This document shows positions 6,812 through 13,528 of a stretch of 14,653 nucleotides of DNA, in pieces (within the stretch, counting starts at the first letter, position 1; each line of letters opens with the position of its first letter). Both the position numbers and the translations under genes were made by a program. The DNA is from Actinomycetes bacterium (GTDB lineage: Bacteria > Actinomycetota > Actinomycetes > Actinomycetales > Microbacteriaceae), in assembly GCA_023432005.1 (NCBI GenBank), contig JAEYVF010000146.1, positions 1 through 14,653 of the forward strand. The letters run 5' to 3'. Below the pieces are notes generated by a model. That model ran no database searches. It was not told where the DNA came from and saw nothing but the letters and a program-made list of their open reading frames with translations.

Positions 6812-8569
6812 ATGGACTACGCCCTCGTCGCGATCGCGGGCATCGTCGCGATCGTGGCGGCCGCGGCATGGGCCCCGAGGCTCGGGGTGGCGGCGCCCCT
6901 CATCCTCGTCGTGCTGGGCGTGGGCTACAGCCTCATCCCCGGTGTCCCCCCGATCGAGGTCGAGCCCGACATCATCCTCATGGGCGTGCTGCCGCCGCTC
7001 CTCTACGCGGCCGCCATCACGGTGCCGTTCGTCGACTTCCGCCGCAACTTCTCGACCATCGGCGTGCTCTCGGTCGTGCTCGTGGTGGCGAGCGCGCTCG
7101 TGACCGGCTTCGTGCTGTTCGCGATCCTTCCCGACCTCAACCTCGCGGCCGCGATCGCGCTCGGCGCGGTCATCTCGCCGACGGATGTCGTGGCCGCGAC
7201 GTCGATCGCGAAGCGCATCGGACTGCCCGCGCGACTGGTCTCGATCCTCGAAGGGGAGGGGCTCGTCAACGACGCGACGGCTCTCGTGCTCCTGCGCACG
7301 GCCATCGCCGCGACGGCCGCCACTGCATCCGGGGTCGAGGTGGTGGCGTGGAACGCCGTGGGCGAGTTCTTCTACGCGGTGTTCGTGGCCGTCGCCATCG
7401 GGGTCGTCGTGGGTATCGCGGCCGTGTGGGTGCGCAAGCGGCTCGACAACCCCATGCTGGACACGGCGATCTCGTTCGCCGTGCCGTTCATCGCCTACAT
7501 CCCCGCCGAGGAGCTGCACGGCTCGGGCGTCATCTCGGTCGTCGCCGCGGGCCTCTACAGCGGGCACCAGAGCGCGCGCGCCTTCACGGCGCAGTCGCGC
7601 ATCTCGGAGCGGTTCAACTGGCGCACGGTGCAGTTCGTGCTCGAGAACGGGGTGTTCCTCGTGATGGGCGCACAGATCTCGAGCATCATCGCCGGCATCG
7701 ACTCCGGCGCGCTGCCGATCCACGAGGCCGTGCTGCTGGGGCTGCTCATGACGGGTCTGCTCATCGTCGTGCGATACGTGTTCGTGTGGCCGCTCATCTT
7801 CGTCATGCGGCGGCGCGAGCAGCACTTCGACGCGGTCGACAGCGGCCTCGCGCGCGCCCTGGAGCGGCTGCGCGCGATGGTGTCGATGGGACCCCGCTAC
7901 GACCGGCGTCGTGCCGGGGTGGAGCGCCGCATCGATCGGCGACGGAACGACATCGCCCAGCTGCGCGCCGAGGGCCTCGGATGGCGCGGCGGCGTCGTAC
8001 TCGGCTGGGCCGGGATGCGCGGCGTGGTGACGCTCGCGGCCGCGCAGTCGCTGCCGAGGACGACGCCGTACTACGAGCAGCTCGTGCTCATCGCGTTCGT
8101 GGTGGCCGTCACGACCCTGCTGCTGCAGGGTGGCACGCTCCCGCTCGTGATCCGGCTCTCCCGCATCCGGGGGAGCGACCGGGTGGCCGATCGGCGCGAG
8201 CTCGCGTCGCTCCTCGAGGAGATGTCGACCGCGGGCGTCGCGGTTCTCGAGGGCGACGATGTCACGATCGAGGGCGTCGAGGTCGACCCCGATGTCGTCG
8301 CGCGGGTGCGCGCCGACACGCTGCTCGCGGCGGAGTCCGCATGGGAGCGGGCCGAGTACGCGGAGCGGAAGGACGGGCTCGCGGAGTCACCGCACCAGCA
8401 GTACCGCTCCCTGCGTCGCGAGGTGATCGCCGCGGAGCGCGCCGCACTGCTGGACGCGCGCTCACGCGGTGCGTACCCCTCGCGCATCCTGCAGCGCGCG
8501 CAGGTGCTCATCGACCTCGAGGAGGCGCGCCTCGAGCAGATCGACCGGGGCGGCCGCGTCGAGGAATAG
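6812..8569 (+). CDS. Na+/H+ antiporter, CPA1 family
   Basis: Exchanges cytosolic Na+ (or K+) for H+ across the cell membrane in pH and salt homeostasis. The protein has 585 residues and about a dozen hydrophobic segments. The ion-site motifs are clear: ISPTDVVAATSIAKRIGLP (121-139) and LEGEGLVNDATALVL (146-160), with the Asn-Asp pair 153-154 typical of electroneutral CPA1 members. Later come GSGVISVVAAGLYSGH (237-252) and GWAGMRGVVTLAAAQSLP (398-415). A charged cytosolic loop of about 55 residues (334-388, many Arg) lies before the last membrane helices, and a hydrophilic tail of about 130 residues follows; both are usual in the bacterial TIGR00831-type subfamily. The open frame extends further upstream through the transglycosylase gene, but ATG 6812 directly behind the -10 box is the natural start. 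Ion specificity cannot be told. Confidence 0.93.
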   Translation: MDYALVAIAGIVAIVAAAAWAPRLGVAAPLILVVLGVGYSLIPGVPPIEVEPDIILMGVLPPLLYAAAITVPFVDFRRNFSTIGVLSVVLVVASALVTGFVLFAILPDLNLAAAIALGAVISPTDVVAATSIAKRIGLPARLVSILEGEGLVNDATALVLLRTAIAATAATASGVEVVAWNAVGEFFYAVFVAVAIGVVVGIAAVWVRKRLDNPMLDTAISFAVPFIAYIPAEELHGSGVISVVAAGLYSGHQSARAFTAQSRISERFNWRTVQFVLENGVFLVMGAQISSIIAGIDSGALPIHEAVLLGLLMTGLLIVVRYVFVWPLIFVMRRREQHFDAVDSGLARALERLRAMVSMGPRYDRRRAGVERRIDRRRNDIAQLRAEGLGWRGGVVLGWAGMRGVVTLAAAQSLPRTTPYYEQLVLIAFVVAVTTLLLQGGTLPLVIRLSRIRGSDRVADRRELASLLEEMSTAGVAVLEGDDVTIEGVEVDPDVVARVRADTLLAAESAWERAEYAERKDGLAESPHQQYRSLRREVIAAERAALLDARSRGAYPSRILQRAQVLIDLEEARLEQIDRGGRVEE

Positions 8570-8572
8570 TGC

Positions 8573-8622
8573 CCGTTCCGCGTGTTCGCACCGGGTCGTT
8601 CGGGAGGTGAGACGCGGAACGG
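8573..8622. repeat. 11-bp inverted repeat behind the antiporter gene
   Basis: CCGTTCCGCGT (8573-8583) and its exact complement ACGCGGAACGG (8612-8622) are separated by 28 bases, which hold a smaller CACC/GGTG pair. It begins 4 bases after the antiporter stop and ends 15 bases before the next -10 box. It may act as a terminator without a T tract, or as an operator for the next gene. Confidence 0.45.
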
Positions 8623-8637
8623 CAACTGTGACGCTCG

Positions 8638-8643
8638 TAGACT
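8638..8643 (+). promoter_or_regulatory. -10 box (TAGACT) for the Cys/His protein and hydrolase
   Basis: TAGACT ends 6 bases before ATG 8650. The surrounding GCTCGTAGACTCGAG resembles the GCTCGGTAGCATCGAG before the antiporter. There is no ribosome binding site at the start, so this also looks leaderless. Confidence 0.5.
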
Positions 8644-8649
8644 CGAGGC

Positions 8650-8943
8650 ATGTCCCCGTCGCGCCGCCCCCGCCGCCGCGACGCGGAGCCCGAGCCGCTC
8701 GACGTGGAGCGCATCCTCGGCGGCATGCGTCACACCGAGACGCGCCGTGACGGCACCTGGAACGTGCAGCCGCAGAGCGCCGCGTCGGCGGTCAAGGAGT
8801 ACACCTGCCCCGGATGCGGGCTCGTCATCGCCACGGGCACGGCGCACGTCGTGACCTGGCGCGCCGACGGGCTGTTCGGCGAGGACGACGACCTCGCGGC
8901 CCGGCGGCATTGGCACACCCACTGCTGGAGGATCCGCACGTGA
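8650..8943 (+). CDS. Small Cys/His-rich protein, probably zinc-binding, unknown function
   Basis: A 97-residue protein with a basic N-terminus (SPSRRPRRRD), a linker, and a C-terminal half with candidate metal ligands: C53-P-G-C56 (YTCPGCGLVIATGTAHVVTW), His66, and the RRHWHTHCW segment with H87, H89, H91 and C92. CxxC plus a distal H/C cluster suggests a treble-clef or zinc-ribbon knuckle. I recall similar actinobacterial proteins being called 'ATP/GTP-binding protein', but no nucleotide-binding motif is visible here, so that label is not used. ATG 8650 is supported by the -10 box 6 bases upstream. Its stop overlaps the start of the next gene (GTGA), so the two are translationally coupled, and a functional link with the hydrolase is possible but unproven. 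Confidence 0.8.
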   Translation: MSPSRRPRRRDAEPEPLDVERILGGMRHTETRRDGTWNVQPQSAASAVKEYTCPGCGLVIATGTAHVVTWRADGLFGEDDDLAARRHWHTHCWRIRT

Positions 8944-9662
8944 CCATCGAGATCACCGGGGGCGTCGAGCTGCCCGCGTTCCGCGAGGAGATCGAGCTGA
9001 CGACGGCCGACGGCCTCACGCTCGTGGGCGAGCTCTCGCTGCCCGAGACGGCCGACCCCGTCGCGACGCTCGTATGCCTGCACCCGCTGCCGACCCACGG
9101 CGGCTTCATGGACTCGCACATCATCCGCAAGGCCGCGGCCCGACTGCCGGCGCTCGCCGATCTCGCGGTGCTGCGCTTCAACTTCCGCGGCGTCACCTCG
9201 CCGCGCGGCACGAGCGAGGGCGCGTTCGGCCACGGCCACGACGAGCAGCACGACCTTGCGGCGGCGATGGCGCTCGTGGCGCAGCGCGGTCTGCCGCATC
9301 CGTGGCTCGTCGGATGGTCGTTCGGCACCGAGGTCGCGCTCAAGTGGGGTCTGGAGCACCCCGTGGAGGGCGCCATCCTGCTCTCGCCGCCGCTGCACCG
9401 CACGACGGATGAGGAGCTCGCCGCGTGGGCGGGCAGCGGCAAGCGCCTCGTCGCCGTCGTGCCCGAGCTCGACGACTACCTGCGGCCAGCCGAGGCCGAG
9501 GCCCGCTTCCGCGCCGCCGTGCCCGAGGTGGAGCTCATCGCCGTCGAGGGCGGCAAGCACCTGTGGGTGGGGGAGAAGCAGACCTATCGCGTGCTGAGCG
9601 AGATCGTCGGCGTCGTGAACCCCGCGGCCCTGCCCCTGCCGACGGAGTGGCCGACCGCCTAG
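8940..9662 (+). CDS. Alpha/beta hydrolase, COG2945-like
   Basis: A soluble 240-residue esterase/hydrolase-fold protein of unknown substrate. The oxyanion region is CLHPLPTHGGFMDSHI (46-61), followed by LRFNFRGVTSPRG (78-90). The nucleophile elbow is G-W-S127-F-G (125-129). The likely acid is Asp178 or Asp179 (VPELDDYLRP) and the histidine His207 (EGGKHLWVG), so the triad appears complete. HPLP..GG and RFNFRGV are characteristic of the small COG2945-type hydrolases. The chosen start is GTG 8940, overlapping the stop of the Cys/His gene by 4 bases; the frame is open farther upstream but would overlap that gene extensively. The gene ends one base before the convergent transporter gene, leaving no room for a terminator of its own. 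Confidence 0.9.
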   Translation: MTIEITGGVELPAFREEIELTTADGLTLVGELSLPETADPVATLVCLHPLPTHGGFMDSHIIRKAAARLPALADLAVLRFNFRGVTSPRGTSEGAFGHGHDEQHDLAAAMALVAQRGLPHPWLVGWSFGTEVALKWGLEHPVEGAILLSPPLHRTTDEELAAWAGSGKRLVAVVPELDDYLRPAEAEARFRAAVPEVELIAVEGGKHLWVGEKQTYRVLSEIVGVVNPAALPLPTEWPTA

Positions 9663-9663
9663 C

Positions 9664-10725
9664 TCAGAGCTCGTTCTGGCGGGGGATGATGACCTGCTTG
9701 ACGATGATGAGGATCGACGCCGCGACGGGGATCGCGACGAGCGCGCCGAGGATGCCGAGCAGGGTGCCGCCCGCGAGCGCCGCGATCACGACGACGACGC
9801 CCGGCACCTTGACGGCGCGGTTCATGATGTTGGGGCTCAGCACGTAGGCCTCGACCTGCATGTAGACGAGGTACCAGATGCCGACGATGAGCACCGCGGG
9901 CCAGCCGTCGAAGAGCCAGACGAGGGCCGTGATGATGATCGAGCCCGTGATGGTGCCGACGAGCGGCACGAGCGAGAACAGGAACGCGATGAACGCGATG
10001 AGCGCCGCGTACTCGATCGGGTCGCCGAGGATCCAGCCGAGCACCGTGAGGAAGAGGAAGCTCAGGATGCCGTTGCACGCGCCGAGAGCGACCTGGCCCA
10101 CGACGTAGCGGCCGACCGAGCTGGAGATCTGCTCCGAGATGTCGATGAACTTCTCGCGCTTCGTCGCCGGCACGAGCTGGTAGATGGCGCGCTTGATGCC
10201 GCCGAGCGATGCCACGAAGTACAGCATGAGGATGAGCACGATGAGCCCGCCGAAGACCCCGCTCACGACAGTGAAGACCGTGTTGAGCACGCCGGAGGTG
10301 ATGTTCTCGAGGTTGCCCGTGAACCACTCCTGCACGTTCTTGAGGGCGTCGTCGTACGCGATCCAGTTGACGTAGGTCGCCCACCACTCCTCGAGCGCTT
10401 TCTGGTCGCCGATCGTCTCGACGAGCTTCGGCACCTGCGTGATGAGGTTGCCGATCTGGTCGGCGATGACGGGAATGATCGCGAAGATGAAGCCCGCGAA
10501 CACCGCCAGGATGCCCGTGAGCACCGACACGATCGCGAGGGGCCGTGGCACCTTGTGCTTCTCGAGGAACGAGACGGCCGGATCGACGCCGAGGGCGAGG
10601 AAGAGCGCGGCGCCCACGTAGGTGAGGATCGTGGCGAGGTTGCCGATGCCCGTACCGATGAGCACGGCGACGAGCACGCCCAGACCTCCGAAGAGCCCCA
10701 GCCGGAACGCGTTCTGGATCTTCAT
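9664..10725 (-). CDS. AI-2E family transporter (UPF0118/YdiK-type membrane protein)
   Basis: Polytopic membrane protein of 353 residues with about eight membrane spans. Family features are the N-terminal paired helices (LVAVLIGTGIGNLATIL, YVGAALFLALGVDPAV), the FLEKHKVPRPLAI turn, a large soluble loop (about 90-155, QIGNLITQVPKLVETI), and the conserved late part LFSLVPLVGTITGSIII, YVLSPNIMNRAVKVPGVVVVIAALAGG and GILGALVAIPVAA. Some members export autoinducer-2 and others are Na+/H+ antiporters, so the substrate is open. ATG at 10725 has a good GAAGGGAAG ribosome binding site 5 bases upstream. It lies 46 bases downstream of the coiled-coil gene on the same strand and may be co-transcribed with it or use its own promoter. 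Convergent with the hydrolase gene at a 1-base gap. Confidence 0.92.
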   Translation of the reverse strand: MKIQNAFRLGLFGGLGVLVAVLIGTGIGNLATILTYVGAALFLALGVDPAVSFLEKHKVPRPLAIVSVLTGILAVFAGFIFAIIPVIADQIGNLITQVPKLVETIGDQKALEEWWATYVNWIAYDDALKNVQEWFTGNLENITSGVLNTVFTVVSGVFGGLIVLILMLYFVASLGGIKRAIYQLVPATKREKFIDISEQISSSVGRYVVGQVALGACNGILSFLFLTVLGWILGDPIEYAALIAFIAFLFSLVPLVGTITGSIIITALVWLFDGWPAVLIVGIWYLVYMQVEAYVLSPNIMNRAVKVPGVVVVIAALAGGTLLGILGALVAIPVAASILIIVKQVIIPRQNEL

Positions 10726-10750
10726 CGACTTCCCTTCAGCTCCGCCCTCG

Positions 10751-10771
10751 CGGATAGGGAAAGGCTATCCG
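10751..10771. repeat. 7-bp inverted repeat between the coiled-coil gene and the transporter gene
   Basis: CGGATAG (10751-10757) and CTATCCG (10765-10771) enclose 7 bases, directly after the stop codon of the coiled-coil gene on the - strand. It may be a weak terminator. On the - strand it also contains TAGCCT, which could serve as a -10 box for the transporter gene about 35 bases before its start. Confidence 0.35.
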
Positions 10772-13237
10772 TCAGCTGTCGGCCCGAGCGTGCGCGGTCT
10801 CGCGCGTGTTCGGCTCGTCGACGTCCGCGGCGGGCGCCGGGGCGTCATCGGGCTCGGGGGACTCGGATGCCGCGCCGAGCTGAGGAGCCGCGGGCTCCTC
10901 GTCGCCGGGCACCGGGAAGTCGTGGCCGGGGGCGGCGAGCTTGTCGGCGCCCGCGAGCAGGCCGCGCAGGCTCTCGAAGTAGCCGGCGACGGCCTCGCGC
11001 TCGACGCGGATCTTGGCGAGGCGCTCCTCGGCGTCGTCGAGGAGCGCCTTCGCCTGCTTCTCGGCGTCGCGCACGATCTTCTTGGCCGTCTTCTCGGCGT
11101 CGCGGGTCGTCGCGGTGGCCGCCTTGCGGGCGTCGTCGACGATCGCGCGGGCCTCGGCGACGCCCTCCGTCTGCAGCTTCTCGACCTCGGCGCGCTTCTC
11201 GGCGGCCCGAGCCGAGGCCTCCTGCAGCTGCGCCGTGGCCTCGTCGAGGTACTTCTGCGTCGATGCGGCAGCCTCCTGCTGCGCGGTGACGTACTCCTTC
11301 TCGGCCTCGTCGCGGCGGGCGGCGAGCTCGACGCTCAGGTCGGCGCGCGCCTGCTCGGCCTCCGCGGCCAGGCGCGAGGCCTGCTCGTCGGCCTCGTGGG
11401 CGATGCGGGCGCGGTGCGCCTTCTCCTCGGCGGCCAGCTCGGCGCGGAGCCGCGCGGCCTCGCGCTCGGTGTCGGCGCGGAGCTTGCTCGTCTCGGTCGT
11501 CGCGGCCTCGCGGAGGCTCGCGACCTCCTGCTCGGCCTCGGCACGCCGTGCCGCGAGCTCGGCCTCGAGGGCCTCACGGGCGGCGGCGAGCTCCGCGGCC
11601 CAGCCCTCGCGTCCCGTGCTCTCCTCGGTCTCCCAGGCGGCACGACGGGTGGCGAGCTCGGTCTCCTCGGCGCTACGACGCTGCTCGAGCTCGGTCTTGA
11701 GGGCCTTGCGTGCAGTGCGCAGCTCGGTGTCGAGCACCTTGCGCGCGTTGGCGAGCTCGGCGTCGTGGGTCTCGCGGGCCGCCGTGAGCTCGGCCTCCTG
11801 TGCGGCGCGGGCCGCCTCGAGCTCGGCGAGCGTGGTCTGGCGGGCGTTCGCGAGGTCGGCCTCCTGCTGCTCGCGGGCGGCCGTGAGCTCGGCCTCCTGC
11901 GTCTCGCGGGCCTGGGTGAGCTCGGCCTCCTGGGCGGCGCGGGCCTGCTCGACCTCGGCCGCGAGGGCGGCACGGGCGCGGCTGAGTTCCTGCTCGAGCG
12001 CGGAGCGCGCTGTCGACACCTCGCGCTCGAGCTCAGCGCGCGTCGTGGTGACGTGCTGCTCGAGCTCGGAGCGGCCGGTCGCGAGCTCCTCGGCGAGCGC
12101 GGTGCGGGCCGTCGTGACCTCGTGCTCGAGCTCGGACGCCGTGCGCTCGCGGTCGCCCGCGAGACTCGCGCGCGTCGACTCCACCTCGGATGCGAGCTCG
12201 GCGCGCGTGCGCGTCAGCTCGTCGTCGAGCTCGGCGCGCAGACGCGTGAGCTCGGTCTCGAGCGCCGCGCGGCGATCGGCGACCTCGGTCGCGAGGGCCG
12301 CGCGCTGCGCCGCGATGTCGGTCTCGAGGTCGGCGCGGGCGTTCGCGATCTCGGCCTCGAGTGCTGCGCGCTCGGATGCCGTGCGCTCGTCGAGCTCGGC
12401 ACGCGCACGACGGGTGTCGGCCTCGAGGGCCGCGTTCGCGGCCTCCGTGTCGATCCGCAGCTTCTCGCGCGCCTCGGTGATCTCGCGCTCGAGGTCGGTG
12501 CGGCCCTGCTCGAGGTCGTGGGCGAGCTGGGCGCGCAGGCGCGCGTCCTCCGCCTCGAAGTCGGCGCGGCCCTTCTCCGTGTCGCGGGCGAGGGTGGCGG
12601 CGGCCTCGCGCGCCTCGGCGACCTCGCGCTGAGCGACGACGCGCAGCTCCGCGACCTCGCGCTCCGCCTCGGCGCGCAGGGCGGCCACCTCGCGGCGGCC
12701 GGCGGCGCGCGTCTCGGCGACCTCGGTCGCGACGGCCCCGCGGATCGCGGCGGCCTCGCGCAGGGCCTCCTGCGTCGTCGCCTCGGCATCGGCGGAGGCA
12801 CGGGCAACGATAGCGTCCGCCTCGTCGCGGGCGCCGGACAGGATGCGGTCGGCCTGCGACTGCGCGTCGGAGACGAGGCGCTCGGCGGTCTCCGCGGCAT
12901 CCGTGCGGAGCGCGTCGACCTCCTGCTGGACGCTCGCGCGCAGCTTCTCGGCGTCGATGTCGGCCTGGGCGATGAGGCGCGTCGACTGCTCCTCGGCGAC
13001 CCGCAGGGTGTTCTCGAGCTTCGTGCCGAGGCCCGCGTACGTGGGGCTGCCCACCTCGTCGAGCTCGGCCTGGAGGTCCTCGGCGAGCGCCTGGAGGCGC
13101 TTGACCTCCTTGAGCGACTCCGTGCGGTCGCTGTTGGCCTTGATGAGGTCACGCCGCAGGGCCGCGACGGTCTGGTCGACCTCGTCCTTCTTGTAGCCGC
13201 GAAGCTCGGTGGTGAATCCCGCGTCGTCTGCCGCCAC
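10772..13237 (-). CDS. FilP/Scy-like coiled-coil cytoskeletal protein built of hendecads, with DivIVA-like N-terminus
   Basis: An 821-residue, almost wholly helical protein. Residues 7-30 (GFTTELRGYKKDEVDQTVAALRRD; key positions F8, R13-G-Y15, E19-V-D21) match the membrane-binding N-terminus of DivIVA-type proteins. SPTYAGLGTKLENTLRVAEE (64-83) resembles the region that follows in Streptomyces FilP/Scy, as I remember it. From residue 71 to 763 the sequence can be written as 63 consecutive 11-residue units without a break. The clearest, 214-642, have the pattern x-x-L-x-x-E-[LV]-x-x-A-R. The last 58 residues are an acidic, Pro/Ala-rich disordered tail. Start: GTG 13237 with GAGGAG five bases upstream; the open frame continues to 13474 but that part is low-complexity and lacks a ribosome binding site. 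It probably forms filaments or a polar scaffold. It could also be labelled a 'cellulose-binding protein', an old FilP name without support here. Confidence 0.85.
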   Translation of the reverse strand: MAADDAGFTTELRGYKKDEVDQTVAALRRDLIKANSDRTESLKEVKRLQALAEDLQAELDEVGSPTYAGLGTKLENTLRVAEEQSTRLIAQADIDAEKLRASVQQEVDALRTDAAETAERLVSDAQSQADRILSGARDEADAIVARASADAEATTQEALREAAAIRGAVATEVAETRAAGRREVAALRAEAEREVAELRVVAQREVAEAREAAATLARDTEKGRADFEAEDARLRAQLAHDLEQGRTDLEREITEAREKLRIDTEAANAALEADTRRARAELDERTASERAALEAEIANARADLETDIAAQRAALATEVADRRAALETELTRLRAELDDELTRTRAELASEVESTRASLAGDRERTASELEHEVTTARTALAEELATGRSELEQHVTTTRAELEREVSTARSALEQELSRARAALAAEVEQARAAQEAELTQARETQEAELTAAREQQEADLANARQTTLAELEAARAAQEAELTAARETHDAELANARKVLDTELRTARKALKTELEQRRSAEETELATRRAAWETEESTGREGWAAELAAAREALEAELAARRAEAEQEVASLREAATTETSKLRADTEREAARLRAELAAEEKAHRARIAHEADEQASRLAAEAEQARADLSVELAARRDEAEKEYVTAQQEAAASTQKYLDEATAQLQEASARAAEKRAEVEKLQTEGVAEARAIVDDARKAATATTRDAEKTAKKIVRDAEKQAKALLDDAEERLAKIRVEREAVAGYFESLRGLLAGADKLAAPGHDFPVPGDEEPAAPQLGAASESPEPDDAPAPAADVDEPNTRETAHARADS
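11771..11932 (-). repeat. DNA-level 33-bp periodic repeats inside the coiled-coil gene
   Basis: Nearly identical 30-base copies occur at 11771-11800, 11870-11899 and 11903-11932. The first two differ at one base and lie 99 bases apart; the third follows after 33 bases. These distances are multiples of the 33-bp coding unit of one hendecad. They encode E-A-E-L-T-x-A-R units and suggest recent duplication within the gene. Confidence 0.75.
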
Positions 13238-13301
13238 GTGCGCTCCTCGTCCGGGAAGTTCAGGGGTCGTCGGCCCGCCGCGCGGCGGCGAGCCCCTCCG
13301 T

Positions 13302-13307
13302 AGTGTA
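13302..13307 (-). promoter_or_regulatory. -10 box (TACACT) for the coiled-coil gene
   Basis: Read on the - strand, TACACT fits the actinobacterial -10 consensus. It would give a leader of about 58 bases that includes the CCGCCGCGCGGCGG palindrome and the GAGGAG ribosome binding site. The -35 region is not convincing. Confidence 0.45.
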
Positions 13308-13408
13308 ATCGGCGCGACCATTCGACGTGCCCGCCGTCTGCTCATCCCGGTCAGGTGACTCCCAGGCGGCTTTCGGGCGGTGTCCGGGGTGAAACGGGGG
13401 TCGTCCGC

Positions 13409-13414
13409 TAACCT
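13409..13414 (+). promoter_or_regulatory. Candidate -10 box (TAACCT) for the membrane protein gene
   Basis: TAACCT fits TANNNT. Transcription would start near 13420, right beside an in-frame ATG at 13418 and about 108 bases before the GTG at 13529 that has a ribosome binding site. The first case would leave almost no leader, the second a long one. Confidence 0.35.
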
Positions 13415-13528
13415 GGGATGTCTTTGCCTGCTGCCCGTCGAACCCCCGACGGCGGAGTCCGCCCCGACGATCACGTCCCGGTGGACCGCGCGGAGCCCTT
13501 CGCGTGGCAGCTCGAGAGGAGTTCATCC

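Larger units (their letters stand above)
13238..13528. other. Divergent intergenic region with promoters on both strands
   Basis: This 291-base stretch separates the coiled-coil gene (leftward) from the membrane protein gene (rightward). It holds the - strand ribosome binding site for the coiled-coil gene and a perfect 14-base palindrome CCGCCGCGCGGCGG at 13275-13288 in its presumed leader. It also holds -10 candidates on both strands. If the rightward gene starts at ATG 13418 rather than GTG 13529, its last 111 bases are coding. Confidence 0.6.

Noticed and set aside
8814..8939. Extension of the hydrolase frame upstream
   Set aside because: It overlaps most of the conserved half of the Cys/His protein and encodes Arg/His low-complexity sequence; GTG 8940 makes a typical coupled start.
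10622..13303. Very long open frame (893 codons) and a second one (539 codons) on the + strand opposite the coiled-coil gene
   Set aside because: They arise because Glu/Ala/Arg hendecad codons read backwards as Leu/Gly/Ala or Ser/Arg codons without stops. The products are low-complexity and have no domain, while the - strand protein has a regular repeat, a DivIVA-like start and a ribosome binding site.
13238..13474. Extension of the coiled-coil gene to an ATG at 13474
   Set aside because: The 79 extra residues are Arg/Pro/Gly-rich, have no ribosome binding site, and lie upstream of the -10 box at 13302. GTG 13237 has GAGGAG.
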